Of a DNA stretch of 64,000 nt, positions 36,044 through 46,754 are shown piece after piece; position 1 is the stretch's first letter; the number at the start of each line of letters is the position of its first letter. The notes under the pieces were generated by a model. That model did not search any database, was not told where the DNA came from, and saw only the letters and a program-made list of their open reading frames with translations. The position numbers and the translations under genes are program-made. Source of the stretch: Bacteroides pyogenes (lineage in GTDB: Bacteria > Bacteroidota > Bacteroidia > Bacteroidales > Bacteroidaceae); NCBI RefSeq assembly GCF_014196225.1, contig NZ_JACIDI010000008.1:87699-151698 (forward strand), read 5' to 3'.

Positions 36044-37567
36044 TTACTCCCACTCAATCGTTGCAGGCGGTTTCGAACTGATATCATAGGTCACACGGTT
36101 CACTCCTTTCACCTTATTAATAATATCGTTCGAAATCTTACCCAGAAACTCGTAAGGCAAATGTGCCCAGTCCGCCGTCATACCATCGGTAGAGGTCACC
36201 GCACGAAGAGCCACAGCTCTTTCGTAAGTACGCTCATCACCCATCACTCCAACCGACTGTACCGGCAGCAGGATTACACCTGCCTGCCATACCTTATCAT
36301 ACAGATGCCAATCACGCAATCCCTGGATAAAAATATCATCCGCTTCCTGCAAAATGTTTACTTTCTCAAGAGTTATATCACCCAGAATACGTACACCCAA
36401 ACCGGGTCCGGGGAAAGGATGGCGACTGATAAGATGGTCGGGCATTCCCAATTCACGCCCCACCCGGCGCACTTCATCTTTAAACAAGAGGCGCAACGGT
36501 TCACATAGCTTCAGATTCATCTTTTCGGGCAGTCCGCCTACATTATGATGGCTCTTTATCACTGTTCCCGTAATGGAAAGCGACTCAATGCAATCGGGAT
36601 AAATAGTGCCTTGAGCCAACCACTTCACATCTTTTATTTTATGCGCTTCTTCGTCAAATACGTCGATGAATCCTTTGCCTATAATTTTCCGTTTCCGCTC
36701 CGGTTCTGTCACCCCTGCGAGTTCGGCGAAAAACTTCGCGCGAGCGTCTACTCCAATCACATTCAATCCCAAACATTCGTAGTCGTCCAACACATTCTTG
36801 AATTCATTCTTCCGCAGTAGTCCGTGATCGACAAAAATACAAGTCAGATTTTTACCGATAGCTCTGTTCAGCAAAACGGCAGCGACCGAAGAATCAACCC
36901 CGCCGCTCAATGCCAACACTACCTTATCATCCCCCAGCTGGACTTTCAATTCGGCAACCGTACTTTCGATAAACGAGCCGGGCGACCAATCTTGCTTACA
37001 ACCGCAAACGTCCACCACAAAATTCTTTAAAATCTGCGTTCCGTCTTCACTGTGGAATACTTCAGGATGAAACTGAACACCCCAAACCTGCTCGCCTTCC
37101 AACTGATAGGCAGCAATCTCCACTTTATCCGTAGAAGCGATCTTTTTGAAATTATCAGGAACAGCCGTAATAGTATCCCCGTGACTCATCCACACCTGTG
37201 TGTTTTCACGGACACCTTTAAAAAGAACATTATCTTGGCAGAAAGAAGTCAAGTGCGCGCGACCGTATTCACGAGTACCTGCGGGCTCTACCTTTCCGCC
37301 ATTGGTATAAGCCATGAATTGAGCACCGTAGCAGATTCCCAAAACAGGATATTTGCCGCAAATTTCATTCAAGTCGACTTGAAAAGCATTTTCATCGTAC
37401 ACCGAAAACGGGCTTCCGGAGAGAATAACTCCTTTTATCGTAGAATCTTCCTTGGGGAATTTGTTGTAGGGAATAATTTCACAATACGTATCCAATTCGC
37501 GCACACGGCGACCGATAAGCTGCGTAGTTTGCGAACCGAAATCAAGAATGACAATCTTTTCGTGCAT
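36044..37567 (-). CDS. guaA: GMP synthase (glutamine-hydrolysing)
   Basis: Converts XMP to GMP using glutamine and ATP. The 507-residue protein has the class I glutamine amidotransferase domain (residues 1-190; catalytic Cys in GICYGAQF, His-Glu in [11 protein letters not shown]), then the ATP pyrophosphatase domain with the P-loop [12 protein letters not shown] near residue 223, and the C-terminal dimerisation domain with [15 protein letters not shown], ending [17 protein letters not shown]. Length is normal. Its promoter box, TACTTTTG on the minus strand at 37599-37606, lies 32 bases before the ATG. Confidence 0.97.
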   Translation of the reverse strand: MHEKIVILDFGSQTTQLIGRRVRELDTYCEIIPYNKFPKEDSTIKGVILSGSPFSVYDENAFQVDLNEICGKYPVLGICYGAQFMAYTNGGKVEPAGTREYGRAHLTSFCQDNVLFKGVRENTQVWMSHGDTITAVPDNFKKIASTDKVEIAAYQLEGEQVWGVQFHPEVFHSEDGTQILKNFVVDVCGCKQDWSPGSFIESTVAELKVQLGDDKVVLALSGGVDSSVAAVLLNRAIGKNLTCIFVDHGLLRKNEFKNVLDDYECLGLNVIGVDARAKFFAELAGVTEPERKRKIIGKGFIDVFDEEAHKIKDVKWLAQGTIYPDCIESLSITGTVIKSHHNVGGLPEKMNLKLCEPLRLLFKDEVRRVGRELGMPDHLISRHPFPGPGLGVRILGDITLEKVNILQEADDIFIQGLRDWHLYDKVWQAGVILLPVQSVGVMGDERTYERAVALRAVTSTDGMTADWAHLPYEFLGKISNDIINKVKGVNRVTYDISSKPPATIEWE

Positions 37568-37598
37568 ATTAATGAGTGGATTTTAAATAAATGATTCG

Positions 37599-37606
37599 CA
37601 AAAGTA
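37599..37606 (-). promoter_or_regulatory. -7 promoter box for guaA
   Basis: TACTTTTG on the minus strand, 32 bases upstream of the guaA ATG. Confidence 0.6.
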
Positions 37607-38041
37607 GAAAAAAGTATGCAATCTATTAAAGAATAAAATATAAAATCATTTTTTATCGGATAAAAACAGAAGATTTTCTCTCTTTTCCGACTTTCGCTCA
37701 AAAAGTTCCTTCTAATGCACAGTGTATTCAAAACAACTAACCAAGCATCCAAAAAACAAGTGCCAACCGCTAATTAACAAAGCAAACGTTCTGCTGCAAA
37801 CAATCTTTCTGCTGTTGCTTCCGACTATATTTATCCGACTATTATCGGTAGGGCAGGTTTCACCTTGTGCGATAACAACAGTGGTTATCTTCGTTTAATA
37901 TAAAGCGTTTAAGCTGATACCTTTCAAAGTTTTGATAATACAGTGCGGTTTTCTCTAAAAATGATTTGAGGAAATAAGCGTTTTTTAAATAATGAAAAAT
38001 ATTTAAATACCTATTTGCCTTATAAACAACCGACTATAAAT
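37607..38041. other. AT-rich gap without a recognisable gene
   Basis: About 430 bases between the guaA promoter and the mscL terminator. I see no coding frame with family features, no repeat and no RNA structure I can support. Confidence 0.4.
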
Positions 38042-38082
38042 AAAAAAACGCCATTTTAACCAAAGAGAAAATAGCGTTTTTT
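38042..38082 (-). terminator. Intrinsic terminator after mscL
   Basis: A 15-base inverted repeat (AAAACGCCATTTT and AAAATAGCGTTTT arms with one mismatch) flanked by A and T runs, about 60 bases after the mscL stop. It can work on either strand; mscL is the only gene pointing into it. Confidence 0.7.
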
Positions 38083-38140
38083 ATTTACAATCAATTGCAA
38101 AATATTATTTCAACTAATTCAAGTCGATTTTTCATATGAC

Positions 38141-38575
38141 TTATTTCTTATCTTTCAGCAAGTCACGAATTTCAGCCAACAAAACTTCTTCTTTAGTTGG
38201 TGCAGGAGGAGTTTCCGGTTCCTCTTCTTTCTTAACAACCAATTTCATTACCAAACGAATGACCAGAAAGATAGAAAATGCAATAATAATAAAGTCAATT
38301 GTATTTTGCAGGAACTGGCCGTAGTTCATAGTCACAGCCTCTACTTCTTTGCCGTCTACCACCTCAGCCGGCTTCAGCACCCACTTCAGATCCGTGAAGT
38401 TCATTCCACCCAGCAACAGCCCGATAGGTGGCATTATGATATCAGCAACCACTGATGATACTATTTTCCCGAACGCGCCACCAATAATCACACCGACAGC
38501 CATGTCTACGACGTTCCCTTTCATGGCAAACGCCTTAAAATCCTGTAAAAAAGTACTCTTTCCCATCTTTTTCAA
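38141..38575 (-). CDS. mscL: Large-conductance mechanosensitive channel
   Basis: A 144-residue inner-membrane channel that opens under membrane tension to release solutes in osmotic downshock. The N-terminal helix and first transmembrane segment, [38 protein letters not shown], are the MscL signature. A periplasmic loop (about 60-85) and the second segment [19 protein letters not shown] follow, then a Glu/Pro linker and a C-terminal helix [13 protein letters not shown] that forms the cytoplasmic bundle. Its promoter box is TATATTTG on the minus strand at 38598-38605, next to the divergent gapA promoter. Confidence 0.96.
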   Translation of the reverse strand: MKKMGKSTFLQDFKAFAMKGNVVDMAVGVIIGGAFGKIVSSVVADIIMPPIGLLLGGMNFTDLKWVLKPAEVVDGKEVEAVTMNYGQFLQNTIDFIIIAFSIFLVIRLVMKLVVKKEEEPETPPAPTKEEVLLAEIRDLLKDKK

Positions 38576-38593
38576 TATTTAATATGAGTTTGA

Positions 38594-39715
<1,122 letters not shown>

Positions 39716-39736
39716 TATACAGTTAGAAAATAATAA

Positions 39737-39774
39737 AAATAGGCGGCTTTTATAGAAGTTGCCTATTTTTTTTG
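39737..39774 (+). terminator. Intrinsic terminator after gapA
   Basis: AAATAGGC and GCCTATTT arms followed by a run of eight Ts. Confidence 0.8.
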
Positions 39775-39818
39775 CACATTTGCATTTAAATCATTATTTA
39801 CCGGTTAAACACTTGAAT

Positions 39819-41915
39819 ATGATGAAAGTAAAACTAACGATTTTAACTCTTTGCTTTATGAACATAATGCAGGCACAGAATCCTTTCTTTGAGAAATATT
39901 CTACGCCACATAGCACTACTCCTTTCAACAAAATCAAAACAGAGCATTTCGAACCTGCCATTAAAGAAGGCATTCGCCGGCAAATAGACGAAATCAATGC
40001 AATTGCGAATAACTCTTCAGCGCCGACTTTCGAAAATACGGTTCTGGCATACGAAAAGTCAGGAAAACTACTCGGACATGTTACTACAGTGTTTGGCAAC
40101 TTGCGAGGCGCAGAAACAAACGAAGAGCTTCAAAAGCTCGCCCGCGAAATGGCTCCGGTACTGAACGAGCATTACAATAACATTATGCTCAATGAAAAAC
40201 TGTTCGAACGCATCAAGTCGGTATATGAACAGAGAGAGAAAACAAACCTTACCGCCGAACAACAACACCTGGTAAAAGAGACATATACAGGCTTTGTCCG
40301 CTATGGAGCTAACTTACCCAACGAAAACAGAGAGAAATATCGCCAGCTGACCGAAAGGCTAAACCTGCTGACTTTGCAATTCGGAGAAAACAATCTGAAA
40401 GAGACAAACGATTATCAACTCGTTCTAACTGATCAAGCCCAACTGTCGGGTTTGCCCGAAAGCACAATCGAAGCAGCTGCCGAAACAGCCAAAGAGAAAA
40501 AAAAGGACGGATGGGTATTTACGCTACAGGCTCCCAGCTACATTCCGTTTATGATGTATGCCGACAACCGCGACCTGCGCCGCCAACTATATACGGCCTA
40601 CAATACAAAATGCACCCATGACAACGAATACAATAATCTGGAAATCGTCAAGCAGATAGTAAATACACGCATGGAAATAGCCCAACTGTTGGGATACGAC
40701 AATTTTGCCGCATATAAACTGGAAGACCGGATGGCAAAAAACAGCGAAGCTGTATACAAGCTCCTCGAGCAATTACTGGAAGCTTATACGCCTGCCGCTC
40801 AAAAAGAGTATGCGGAGGTACAAACATTGGCCCGAGAATCAGAAGGAAGCGACTTTGTCGTAATGCCTTGGGACTGGTCTTACTACTCTCATAAGCTGAA
40901 AGACCGGAAATTTAAAATCGACGATGAAATGCTCCGCCCCTACTTGGAGCTCAGCAACGTTAAAAAAGGCGTATTTGGCTTGGCTACCCGCTTATACGGC
41001 ATTACATTCAAGAAAAACCCGGAAATACCCGTCTATCATCCCGATGTAGATGCGTATGAAGTATTCGACAAAAACGGAGATTTCCTCGCTGTGCTTTATA
41101 CCGACTTTCACCCAAGAGCGGGCAAACGATCTGGCGCATGGATGACAAACTACAAAGAACAATGGATAGACGAAGCAACCGGTGAGAACAGCCGCCCGCA
41201 CATTTCCATTGTAATGAATTTCACGAAGCCGACACAAGACAAACCGGCGCTGCTGACTTTCGACGAAATGGAGACTTTCTTGCACGAGTTCGGACATGCG
41301 TTACACGGGATCTTTGCCAATACCACTTACGAAAGTTTAAGCGGAACCAACGTGTACAGAGACTTTGTGGAGCTCCCTTCACAAATCATGGAGAATTTTG
41401 CCACCGAGAAAACTTTTCTGCACACATTCGCCAAACATTATCTCACAGGAGAGCTTATTCCGGACGAATTGGTACAAAGAATCATAGACTCATCCAATTT
41501 CAATGCCGCTTATGCCTGCTTGCGCCAGGTCAGCTTTGGATTGTTGGATATGGCTTGGTACACTCGCAACACTCCTTTCGAGGGAGACGTAAAGGCATAC
41601 GAGCATGAAGCCTGGAAGAAAGCGCAAGTATTGCCCCGAGTAGACGAAGCCTGCATGAGTTCTCAATTCTCTCACATTTTTTCAGGCGGATACTCTGCCG
41701 GGTACTATAGTTACAAATGGGCCGAAGTACTGGATGCCGATGCTTTTTCTCTTTTCAAACAGGAAGGCATATTCAATACCGCCATAGCAGAATCATTCCG
41801 GAATAATATTCTTTCAAGAGGCGGAACAGAACATCCGATGACGCTTTACAAACGTTTCCGGGGGCAAGAACCAACAATCGACGCTTTGTTGATAAGAAAC
41901 GGAATAAAGCTTTAA
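39819..41915 (+). CDS. M3 family zinc metallopeptidase (peptidyl-dipeptidase Dcp / oligopeptidase A type)
   Basis: A 698-residue thimet-type peptidase that degrades short peptides. The N-terminal signal peptide (MMKVKLTILTLCFMNIMQAQ) sends it to the periplasm. The zinc site is FLHEFGHALHGIFA near residue 490 (HExxH), with the third ligand Glu in SGTNVYRDFVELPSQIMENF. The C-terminal region contains SGGYSAGYYSYKWAEVLDADAF, where the Tyr and His-type substrate residues lie. The frame is open 20 codons upstream, but those codons fall directly after the gapA terminator and would destroy the signal peptide. The gene is followed closely by a lipoprotein gene. Confidence 0.94.
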   Translation: MMKVKLTILTLCFMNIMQAQNPFFEKYSTPHSTTPFNKIKTEHFEPAIKEGIRRQIDEINAIANNSSAPTFENTVLAYEKSGKLLGHVTTVFGNLRGAETNEELQKLAREMAPVLNEHYNNIMLNEKLFERIKSVYEQREKTNLTAEQQHLVKETYTGFVRYGANLPNENREKYRQLTERLNLLTLQFGENNLKETNDYQLVLTDQAQLSGLPESTIEAAAETAKEKKKDGWVFTLQAPSYIPFMMYADNRDLRRQLYTAYNTKCTHDNEYNNLEIVKQIVNTRMEIAQLLGYDNFAAYKLEDRMAKNSEAVYKLLEQLLEAYTPAAQKEYAEVQTLARESEGSDFVVMPWDWSYYSHKLKDRKFKIDDEMLRPYLELSNVKKGVFGLATRLYGITFKKNPEIPVYHPDVDAYEVFDKNGDFLAVLYTDFHPRAGKRSGAWMTNYKEQWIDEATGENSRPHISIVMNFTKPTQDKPALLTFDEMETFLHEFGHALHGIFANTTYESLSGTNVYRDFVELPSQIMENFATEKTFLHTFAKHYLTGELIPDELVQRIIDSSNFNAAYACLRQVSFGLLDMAWYTRNTPFEGDVKAYEHEAWKKAQVLPRVDEACMSSQFSHIFSGGYSAGYYSYKWAEVLDADAFSLFKQEGIFNTAIAESFRNNILSRGGTEHPMTLYKRFRGQEPTIDALLIRNGIKL

Positions 41916-41927
41916 GTGTTTAGAAGT

Positions 41928-42443
41928 ATGAAGAAAACAATTATCTACCGAACAATTTGCCTGTTGTCATTGCTTCCGCTATTTGGCGGATGCAATGATA
42001 CGGATGACGTAACAGCCATCTTTACCGGAAAGACTTGGGAGTTGACTTTCATTACCGAGAACGGAAAATGGTGGTACCCTTTTCCTGACATCACAGACCC
42101 TAAAGCTTATGAAGCATACGATTTTATTAAAGGGAACAAGAGTTTCACCATTATCTTCACCGGAACAGAAAAAGACAATGTCATTGCCGGAACATTTACA
42201 GCAAACGGAAGCACAGAGTTTTCAGGCACATGGACTGCCAACGCCAAAAGCAACAAATTCTCTTGCGACATAAAGAACCGAAGGGAAATAGACGGTAATG
42301 ACAAAATCATGGCTAAAATAATAGACGGATTTTCAAAAGCCACGTCGTACGAAGGAGACAACAACAACCTCTTCATTCACTATCCTTATAATGAAAAGAT
42401 CAATCTGCGGCTGGCTTTTCATGTGAAACGGAAAATACAATAA
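41928..42443 (+). CDS. DUF4847-type lipoprotein
   Basis: A 171-residue lipoprotein (hydrophobic leader, lipobox LFGGC), then a small beta-rich domain starting TGKTWELTFITENGKWWYPF and including FIKGNKSFTIIFTGT and TANGSTEFSGTWTANAKSN, a lipocalin- or META-like pattern. It resembles the Bacteroidetes DUF4847 family, which has no known function. The ATG at 41928 is 12 bases after the peptidase stop; a GTG at 41916, directly after that stop, is an alternative. It is probably co-transcribed with the M3 peptidase and the dCMP deaminase that follows after 5 bases. Confidence 0.75.
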   Translation: MKKTIIYRTICLLSLLPLFGGCNDTDDVTAIFTGKTWELTFITENGKWWYPFPDITDPKAYEAYDFIKGNKSFTIIFTGTEKDNVIAGTFTANGSTEFSGTWTANAKSNKFSCDIKNRREIDGNDKIMAKIIDGFSKATSYEGDNNNLFIHYPYNEKINLRLAFHVKRKIQ

Positions 42444-42448
42444 GTAAC

Positions 42449-42895
42449 ATGGATACGGAAAAGAAACAATTGGAACTCGACAAGCGCTACATACGTATGG
42501 CAAATATATGGGCGGAAAACTCATATTGCAAACGACGCAAGGTGGGAGCTTTGATTGTAAAAGACAAAATGATTATCTCAGACGGATACAACGGGACACC
42601 CTCGGGCTTTGAAAATGTATGCGAAGATGAGAACAATCTGACCAAGCCTTATGTTCTTCATGCAGAAGCCAATGCTATTACGAAAATCGCATGTTCGAAC
42701 AATAGTAGCAACGGCGCTACCATGTATGTCACAGCTTCTCCGTGTATCGAATGTTCCAAGCTGATCATACAGGCCGGCATCAAGCGTGTAGTCTACTCCG
42801 AGCACTATCGCCTCGAGGATGGGGTAGAACTGTTGAAACGGGCAGGAATAGAAGTGTTGTATGTAGACATGAATCAAGAACAGGAAGATAAATAA
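42449..42895 (+). CDS. dCMP deaminase family protein
   Basis: A 148-residue zinc deaminase that converts dCMP to dUMP, feeding thymidylate synthesis. The zinc and catalytic residues are in YVLHAEANAI (His and Glu) and ASPCIECSKLIIQAGI (two Cys). The N-terminal RKVGALIVKDKMIISDGYNGTPSGFENVCE matches the ComE operon protein 2/dCMP deaminase group rather than cytidine or tRNA adenosine deaminase. It begins 5 bases after the lipoprotein stop. It supplies dUMP, the substrate of ThyA encoded at 59979, although the two are far apart. Confidence 0.92.
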   Translation: MDTEKKQLELDKRYIRMANIWAENSYCKRRKVGALIVKDKMIISDGYNGTPSGFENVCEDENNLTKPYVLHAEANAITKIACSNNSSNGATMYVTASPCIECSKLIIQAGIKRVVYSEHYRLEDGVELLKRAGIEVLYVDMNQEQEDK

Positions 42896-42986
42896 CGAAT
42901 AAGAGAAGAAAGATTGCATAACATAAGCAATGAGCGGACTCGTGTTTGGATTTGCCGTTCATTATAGCCACTAACTAATAAAGGAT

Positions 42987-44675
42987 ATGAGTACAAAAAA
43001 CTCTTCGCGCTTTACACCTGTCATCATAGCTGTCAGTGTGGTAATCGGGATTCTTATCGGTACATTTTATGCCAAACATTTTGCCGGTAATCGTTTGGGA
43101 ATCATCAATGCTTCTTCCAACAAGCTAAACGCGCTATTGCGCATTATCGACGACCAGTATGTAGATACCGTAAACATGGGAGAGCTTGTGGAAAAGGCCA
43201 TGCCCCAGATTCTGGCAGAGTTGGATCCCCATTCTACTTATATTCCCGCCAAGAATCTTGAGGAAATCAACTCCGAACTGGAAGGAAGTTTCAGTGGAAT
43301 CGGCATTCAGTTTACTATTCAGAACGATACCATCCATGTCAACGCAGTCATTCAAGGAGGTCCTTCCGAAAAAGTCGGACTAATGGCAGGCGACCGCATC
43401 ATCAGCGTAAACGACAGTGCTTTCGTAGGAGAAAAAATCAACAATGAATTAGCCATGCGTACACTGAAGGGTCCTAAGGGATCTCAGGTGAAAATCGGAG
43501 TCAAACGTTCGGGCGAAAAACAGCCGTTGAACTTTACCATAACTCGTGGAGACATTCCTCAGAATACCGTCGACGCAACATACATGATAACGAATGAAAC
43601 AGGCTATATCAAAGTCAGCAAGTTCGGCCGTACCAGCCACATGGAGTTGTTAAAGGCACTGGCGGAGCTGAATCAGAAGAAATGCAAAGGGCTGATAATC
43701 GACCTGCGCGGTAACACGGGAGGCTATATGGAAGCCGCCATCCGTATGGTAAACGAGTTCTTACCCGAGGGCAAGCTAATCGTATATACACAAGGACGCA
43801 AATATCCCCGCTCGGAAGAGTTTGCCAACGGAACAGGAAGCTGCCAGAAAATCCCATTGATCGTATTGGTCGACGAGGGATCTGCCTCAGCCAGCGAAAT
43901 CTTCACCGGAGCCATTCAAGACAATGACCGGGGAACCGTAGTAGGACGCCGCTCGTTCGGGAAGGGTCTTGTGCAGCAACCTATTGATTTTAGCGACGGA
44001 TCGGCTATCCGTCTGACCATAGCACGCTACTACACGCCGTCCGGTCGCTGTATCCAGCGACCTTATGAGAGCGGAAACGACCGCAACTATGAGATGGATT
44101 TATATAAACGATACGAACATGGGGAATTCTTTTCCCGCGACAGCATCAAGCAAAACGAGGACGAACGTTATTATACAAATATAGGACGTGTTGTGTACGG
44201 CGGAGGAGGCATTATGCCCGACGTATTCGTGCCACAAGACACAACAGGAATCTCTTCGTATCTGTCTACAGTTTTGAATCGGGGACTTACACTGCAATTT
44301 ACATTCCAGTACACCGATAAACATCGACAGAGCTTAAACCAGTTCGATAATGAAGAATCTTTATTGAAATATCTCAGCCGGCAAGGAGTGATAGAACAAT
44401 TCATTCGTTTTGCAGAGAGCAAAGGAGTGAAGAGAAGAAACATCCTGATCCATAAATCTTATCAGTTGCTCGAAAGAAACATTTACGGCAACATCATTTA
44501 CAATATGCTTGGTTTGGAAGCATACATCAGATATTTCAACCAAACCGACAGCACTGTTAAAAAAGGCATAGAATTGCTTGAAAAAGGAGAGGCATTCCCC
44601 AAACCTGCCGTAGCAGATACCGACGGGGAGAATGGAAAAGAAGCTGAAAATGGAAAAGAAAAAAGAGCTGCGTAA
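42987..44675 (+). CDS. S41 family C-terminal processing protease (CtpA/Prc type)
   Basis: A 562-residue membrane-anchored serine protease in the periplasm. Residues about 11-31 form an N-terminal anchor (VIIAVSVVIGILIGTFYA). A PDZ domain spans about 105-190 (SGIGIQFTIQNDTIHVNAVIQGGPSEKVGLMAGDRIISV), followed by the S41 core with GLIIDLRGNTGGY, the catalytic Ser in VDEGSASASEIFTGAI and the Lys in RRSFGKGLVQQ. The Ser-Lys dyad is intact. About 140 residues after the core form a helical extension. Its 3' end overlaps the next gene by 44 bases, so the two are translated from one message. Confidence 0.94.
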   Translation: MSTKNSSRFTPVIIAVSVVIGILIGTFYAKHFAGNRLGIINASSNKLNALLRIIDDQYVDTVNMGELVEKAMPQILAELDPHSTYIPAKNLEEINSELEGSFSGIGIQFTIQNDTIHVNAVIQGGPSEKVGLMAGDRIISVNDSAFVGEKINNELAMRTLKGPKGSQVKIGVKRSGEKQPLNFTITRGDIPQNTVDATYMITNETGYIKVSKFGRTSHMELLKALAELNQKKCKGLIIDLRGNTGGYMEAAIRMVNEFLPEGKLIVYTQGRKYPRSEEFANGTGSCQKIPLIVLVDEGSASASEIFTGAIQDNDRGTVVGRRSFGKGLVQQPIDFSDGSAIRLTIARYYTPSGRCIQRPYESGNDRNYEMDLYKRYEHGEFFSRDSIKQNEDERYYTNIGRVVYGGGGIMPDVFVPQDTTGISSYLSTVLNRGLTLQFTFQYTDKHRQSLNQFDNEESLLKYLSRQGVIEQFIRFAESKGVKRRNILIHKSYQLLERNIYGNIIYNMLGLEAYIRYFNQTDSTVKKGIELLEKGEAFPKPAVADTDGENGKEAENGKEKRAA

Positions 44676-45189
44676 ACAGATTGCCCGGAAGAAGGCGGGT
44701 TACTCTACCGCCGAGCTGAACCTTCTTTCTGCCGAAATCCTGAATCGGCTGGAAGAGCTACCGGTTTTCCAAGAAGCCCATACGGTACTTCTTTACCACT
44801 CTTTGAAAGATGAAGTGCATACACATGCGTTTATCGAGAAATGGGCGGATAAAAAAAAGATTCTTCTGCCGGTGGTAGCAGGCGAAAACCTCGAACTGCA
44901 TGCTTATACCGGCCCGAAAGACCTGAGGACAGGCAGCTACGGCATATCAGAACCTACCGGAGAGCTGTTCACAGCATACGAAACCATCGATGTAGCCATT
45001 ATACCGGGAGTAGCCTTCGATGCAAACAACCATCGGCTCGGCAGGGGGAAAGGATATTACGACCGCTTGCTTCCGCATATACCTGCTTTCAAAATCGGCC
45101 TATGCTTTCCGTTTCAAATCATAGAAGACATCCCTACGGAGAAAACAGACATCAGCATGGATATGATTCACTCGCTTCCCACAGGGTGA
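44632..45189 (+). CDS. 5-formyltetrahydrofolate cyclo-ligase
   Basis: A 185-residue enzyme that converts 5-formyl-THF to 5,10-methenyl-THF with ATP. Family motifs are KKELRKQIARKK (N-terminal helix), YHSLKDEVHTHAFI, and the ATP/folate loop IPGVAFDANNHRLGRGKGYYDRLLPHI near residue 125. Length is normal. The first ATG at 44632 overlaps the S41 protease gene by 44 bases; the ATG at 44650 is equally possible and reduces the overlap to 26. Translational coupling to the protease gene is likely. Confidence 0.93.
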   Translation: MEKKLKMEKKKELRKQIARKKAGYSTAELNLLSAEILNRLEELPVFQEAHTVLLYHSLKDEVHTHAFIEKWADKKKILLPVVAGENLELHAYTGPKDLRTGSYGISEPTGELFTAYETIDVAIIPGVAFDANNHRLGRGKGYYDRLLPHIPAFKIGLCFPFQIIEDIPTEKTDISMDMIHSLPTG

Positions 45190-45199
45190 AAAAGCCGAT

Positions 45200-45487
45200 C
45201 TAACGGAAAATAATATTGGTAATCACAGTAGCTCCCACCTTCTTGTTCAGATTGCGTATCAACACTTCGCGCCCCATCATCAGCTCCTGACGCAAAGCAG
45301 CCGAGGTGAGATGTACATACAGCGTTTGGTTACGAATGTAAAGATTGCTCGTATAGCTGGCCGCAGGCCCCAATACCTGAGGCCAAGCATCCAACAGTCT
45401 CTGTTCGTTCAAAGGAGACTCCAGACTCTCTCTGCGAAGAAACTGTTGAATCAATTTCCCTATCTGTTCCGCATCATTCCGTTTCAT
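45200..45487 (-). CDS. DUF721 family protein
   Basis: A 95-residue protein of the DUF721 (DciA-like) family, with the helical start NDAEQIGKLIQQFLRRESLESPLNEQRLLDAWPQVLGPAA and the KH-like end TLYVHLTSAALRQELMMGREVLIRNLNKKVG. Its ATG overlaps the last base of the recF stop (TAATG), so it is translationally coupled to recF. The pairing with a DNA-replication/repair gene fits a DciA-like role with DnaB helicase, but that is inference. Confidence 0.88.
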   Translation of the reverse strand: MKRNDAEQIGKLIQQFLRRESLESPLNEQRLLDAWPQVLGPAASYTSNLYIRNQTLYVHLTSAALRQELMMGREVLIRNLNKKVGATVITNIIFR

Positions 45488-46593
45488 TACTCAACCTCCA
45501 TTTCCCGTACCACTCCTTGATCCACACAAAACATTTTATAGTCGCTTCCTACCTCATATAATATACGGTCTAAATGCTCCCGGTTCGTGTCTGTGATGAA
45601 AATCTGCCCAAACCTGTCGCCGGCCACAAGCTTCACAATCTGTTCCACACGCGAAGCGTCCAGCCGATCGAAAATATCGTCGAGCAGCAACAAAGGAGTC
45701 GTTCTTCCCGTACGTTTCAGAAAATCGAATTGAGCCAACTTCAATGCCACCAGATATGTTTTGTTCTGTCCCTGCGAACCTTCTTTTTTAATCGGGAATT
45801 CTCCCAATAACATATTCAAGTCATCTTTGTGAATACCGCGCAATGAAAATCCCATTATTTTATCGCGCGAACGGCTTTGCTTCAAAACCTCCCGCAAAGA
45901 AGCATCCCTGGCATGAGACTCATAAGAAAGCCCCACCCGCTCTTTGTCTTGAGAAATAAAAGAATAAAAAGATTGAAATATGGGAATAAACTCCTTGATA
46001 AATGCTTCGCGCTTGCCGAAAACCACCTCTCCGGCCTGCGCCATCATCTCTTCCCATATCTCAAACAGATCATCTTCCACGCAGCAGTCTGTTTTCAGCA
46101 ACGTATTGCGCTGCGCCAACGCTTTATTATACCGTATCAGCGCATCCAGATACTCTTTATCGTATTGGGAAATCACCACATCCATAAACCTGCGGCGCTC
46201 GTCGCTCCCTCCCGCTATCAACTGCGCATCGGCAGGCGAGACCATTACCAACGGCAGGAATCCGATGTGATCGGAAAAGCGGTTGTATTCTTTTTTATTG
46301 CGCTTAAACTGTTTCTTCGAGCGGCGCTTCATCCCGCAATATATCTCTTCGGGAGCACCGTCCTCATCTTCATAAAATCCTTGAATGACAAAGAAATCCT
46401 GCCCATGACGGATATTCTGCGAGTCGACCGGATTGCCGCAGCTTTTGCAGAACGACAAAAAATAAACAGCATCGAGCAGATTCGTCTTTCCCATCCCGTT
46501 CTGCCCGAAAAAACAGTTCAGTTTGGGAGAAAACCCTGTCTCTACTTGCTCCAGATTCTTATAATTCAATATCGATATCCGTTTCAGTCTCAT
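45487..46593 (-). CDS. recF: DNA replication and repair protein RecF
   Basis: A 368-residue SMC-like ATPase that loads RecA at gaps with RecO and RecR. The Walker A motif is FFGQNGMGKTNLLDAV near residue 30, following MRLKRISILNYKNLEQVE. The ABC signature lies in GSQGQNKTYLVALKLAQFDFL, and Walker B in TPLLLLDDIFDRLD. The start MRLKRIS at 46593 is preferred over an in-frame codon 63 bases upstream, which precedes the promoter box TACTTTTG (46616-46623, minus strand). It forms a two-gene unit with DUF721. It is not next to dnaA or dnaN here. Confidence 0.95.
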   Translation of the reverse strand: MRLKRISILNYKNLEQVETGFSPKLNCFFGQNGMGKTNLLDAVYFLSFCKSCGNPVDSQNIRHGQDFFVIQGFYEDEDGAPEEIYCGMKRRSKKQFKRNKKEYNRFSDHIGFLPLVMVSPADAQLIAGGSDERRRFMDVVISQYDKEYLDALIRYNKALAQRNTLLKTDCCVEDDLFEIWEEMMAQAGEVVFGKREAFIKEFIPIFQSFYSFISQDKERVGLSYESHARDASLREVLKQSRSRDKIMGFSLRGIHKDDLNMLLGEFPIKKEGSQGQNKTYLVALKLAQFDFLKRTGRTTPLLLLDDIFDRLDASRVEQIVKLVAGDRFGQIFITDTNREHLDRILYEVGSDYKMFCVDQGVVREMEVE

Positions 46594-46615
46594 TGCACAC
46601 TCATTAAATTCTCCA

Positions 46616-46623
46616 CAAAAGTA
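46616..46623 (-). promoter_or_regulatory. -7 promoter box for recF
   Basis: TACTTTTG on the minus strand, 23 bases before the ATG at 46593. Confidence 0.55.
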
Positions 46624-46697
46624 ATAAGAAATCCGTGCTTTTCTGTTGCCAAGCAAAAAAAGATGCTCCTAAATTTCTTTTGTAGACATAAAAAAAC

Positions 46698-46705
46698 TAC
46701 TTTTG
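46698..46705 (+). promoter_or_regulatory. -7 promoter box for the TPR gene at 46755
   Basis: TACTTTTG on the plus strand, 49 bases before the ATG. It is divergent from the recF box. Confidence 0.55.
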
Positions 46706-46754
46706 CGAGTCGAAATATCAAATATCGAATAATAACAAAAAGAATCATTATAAA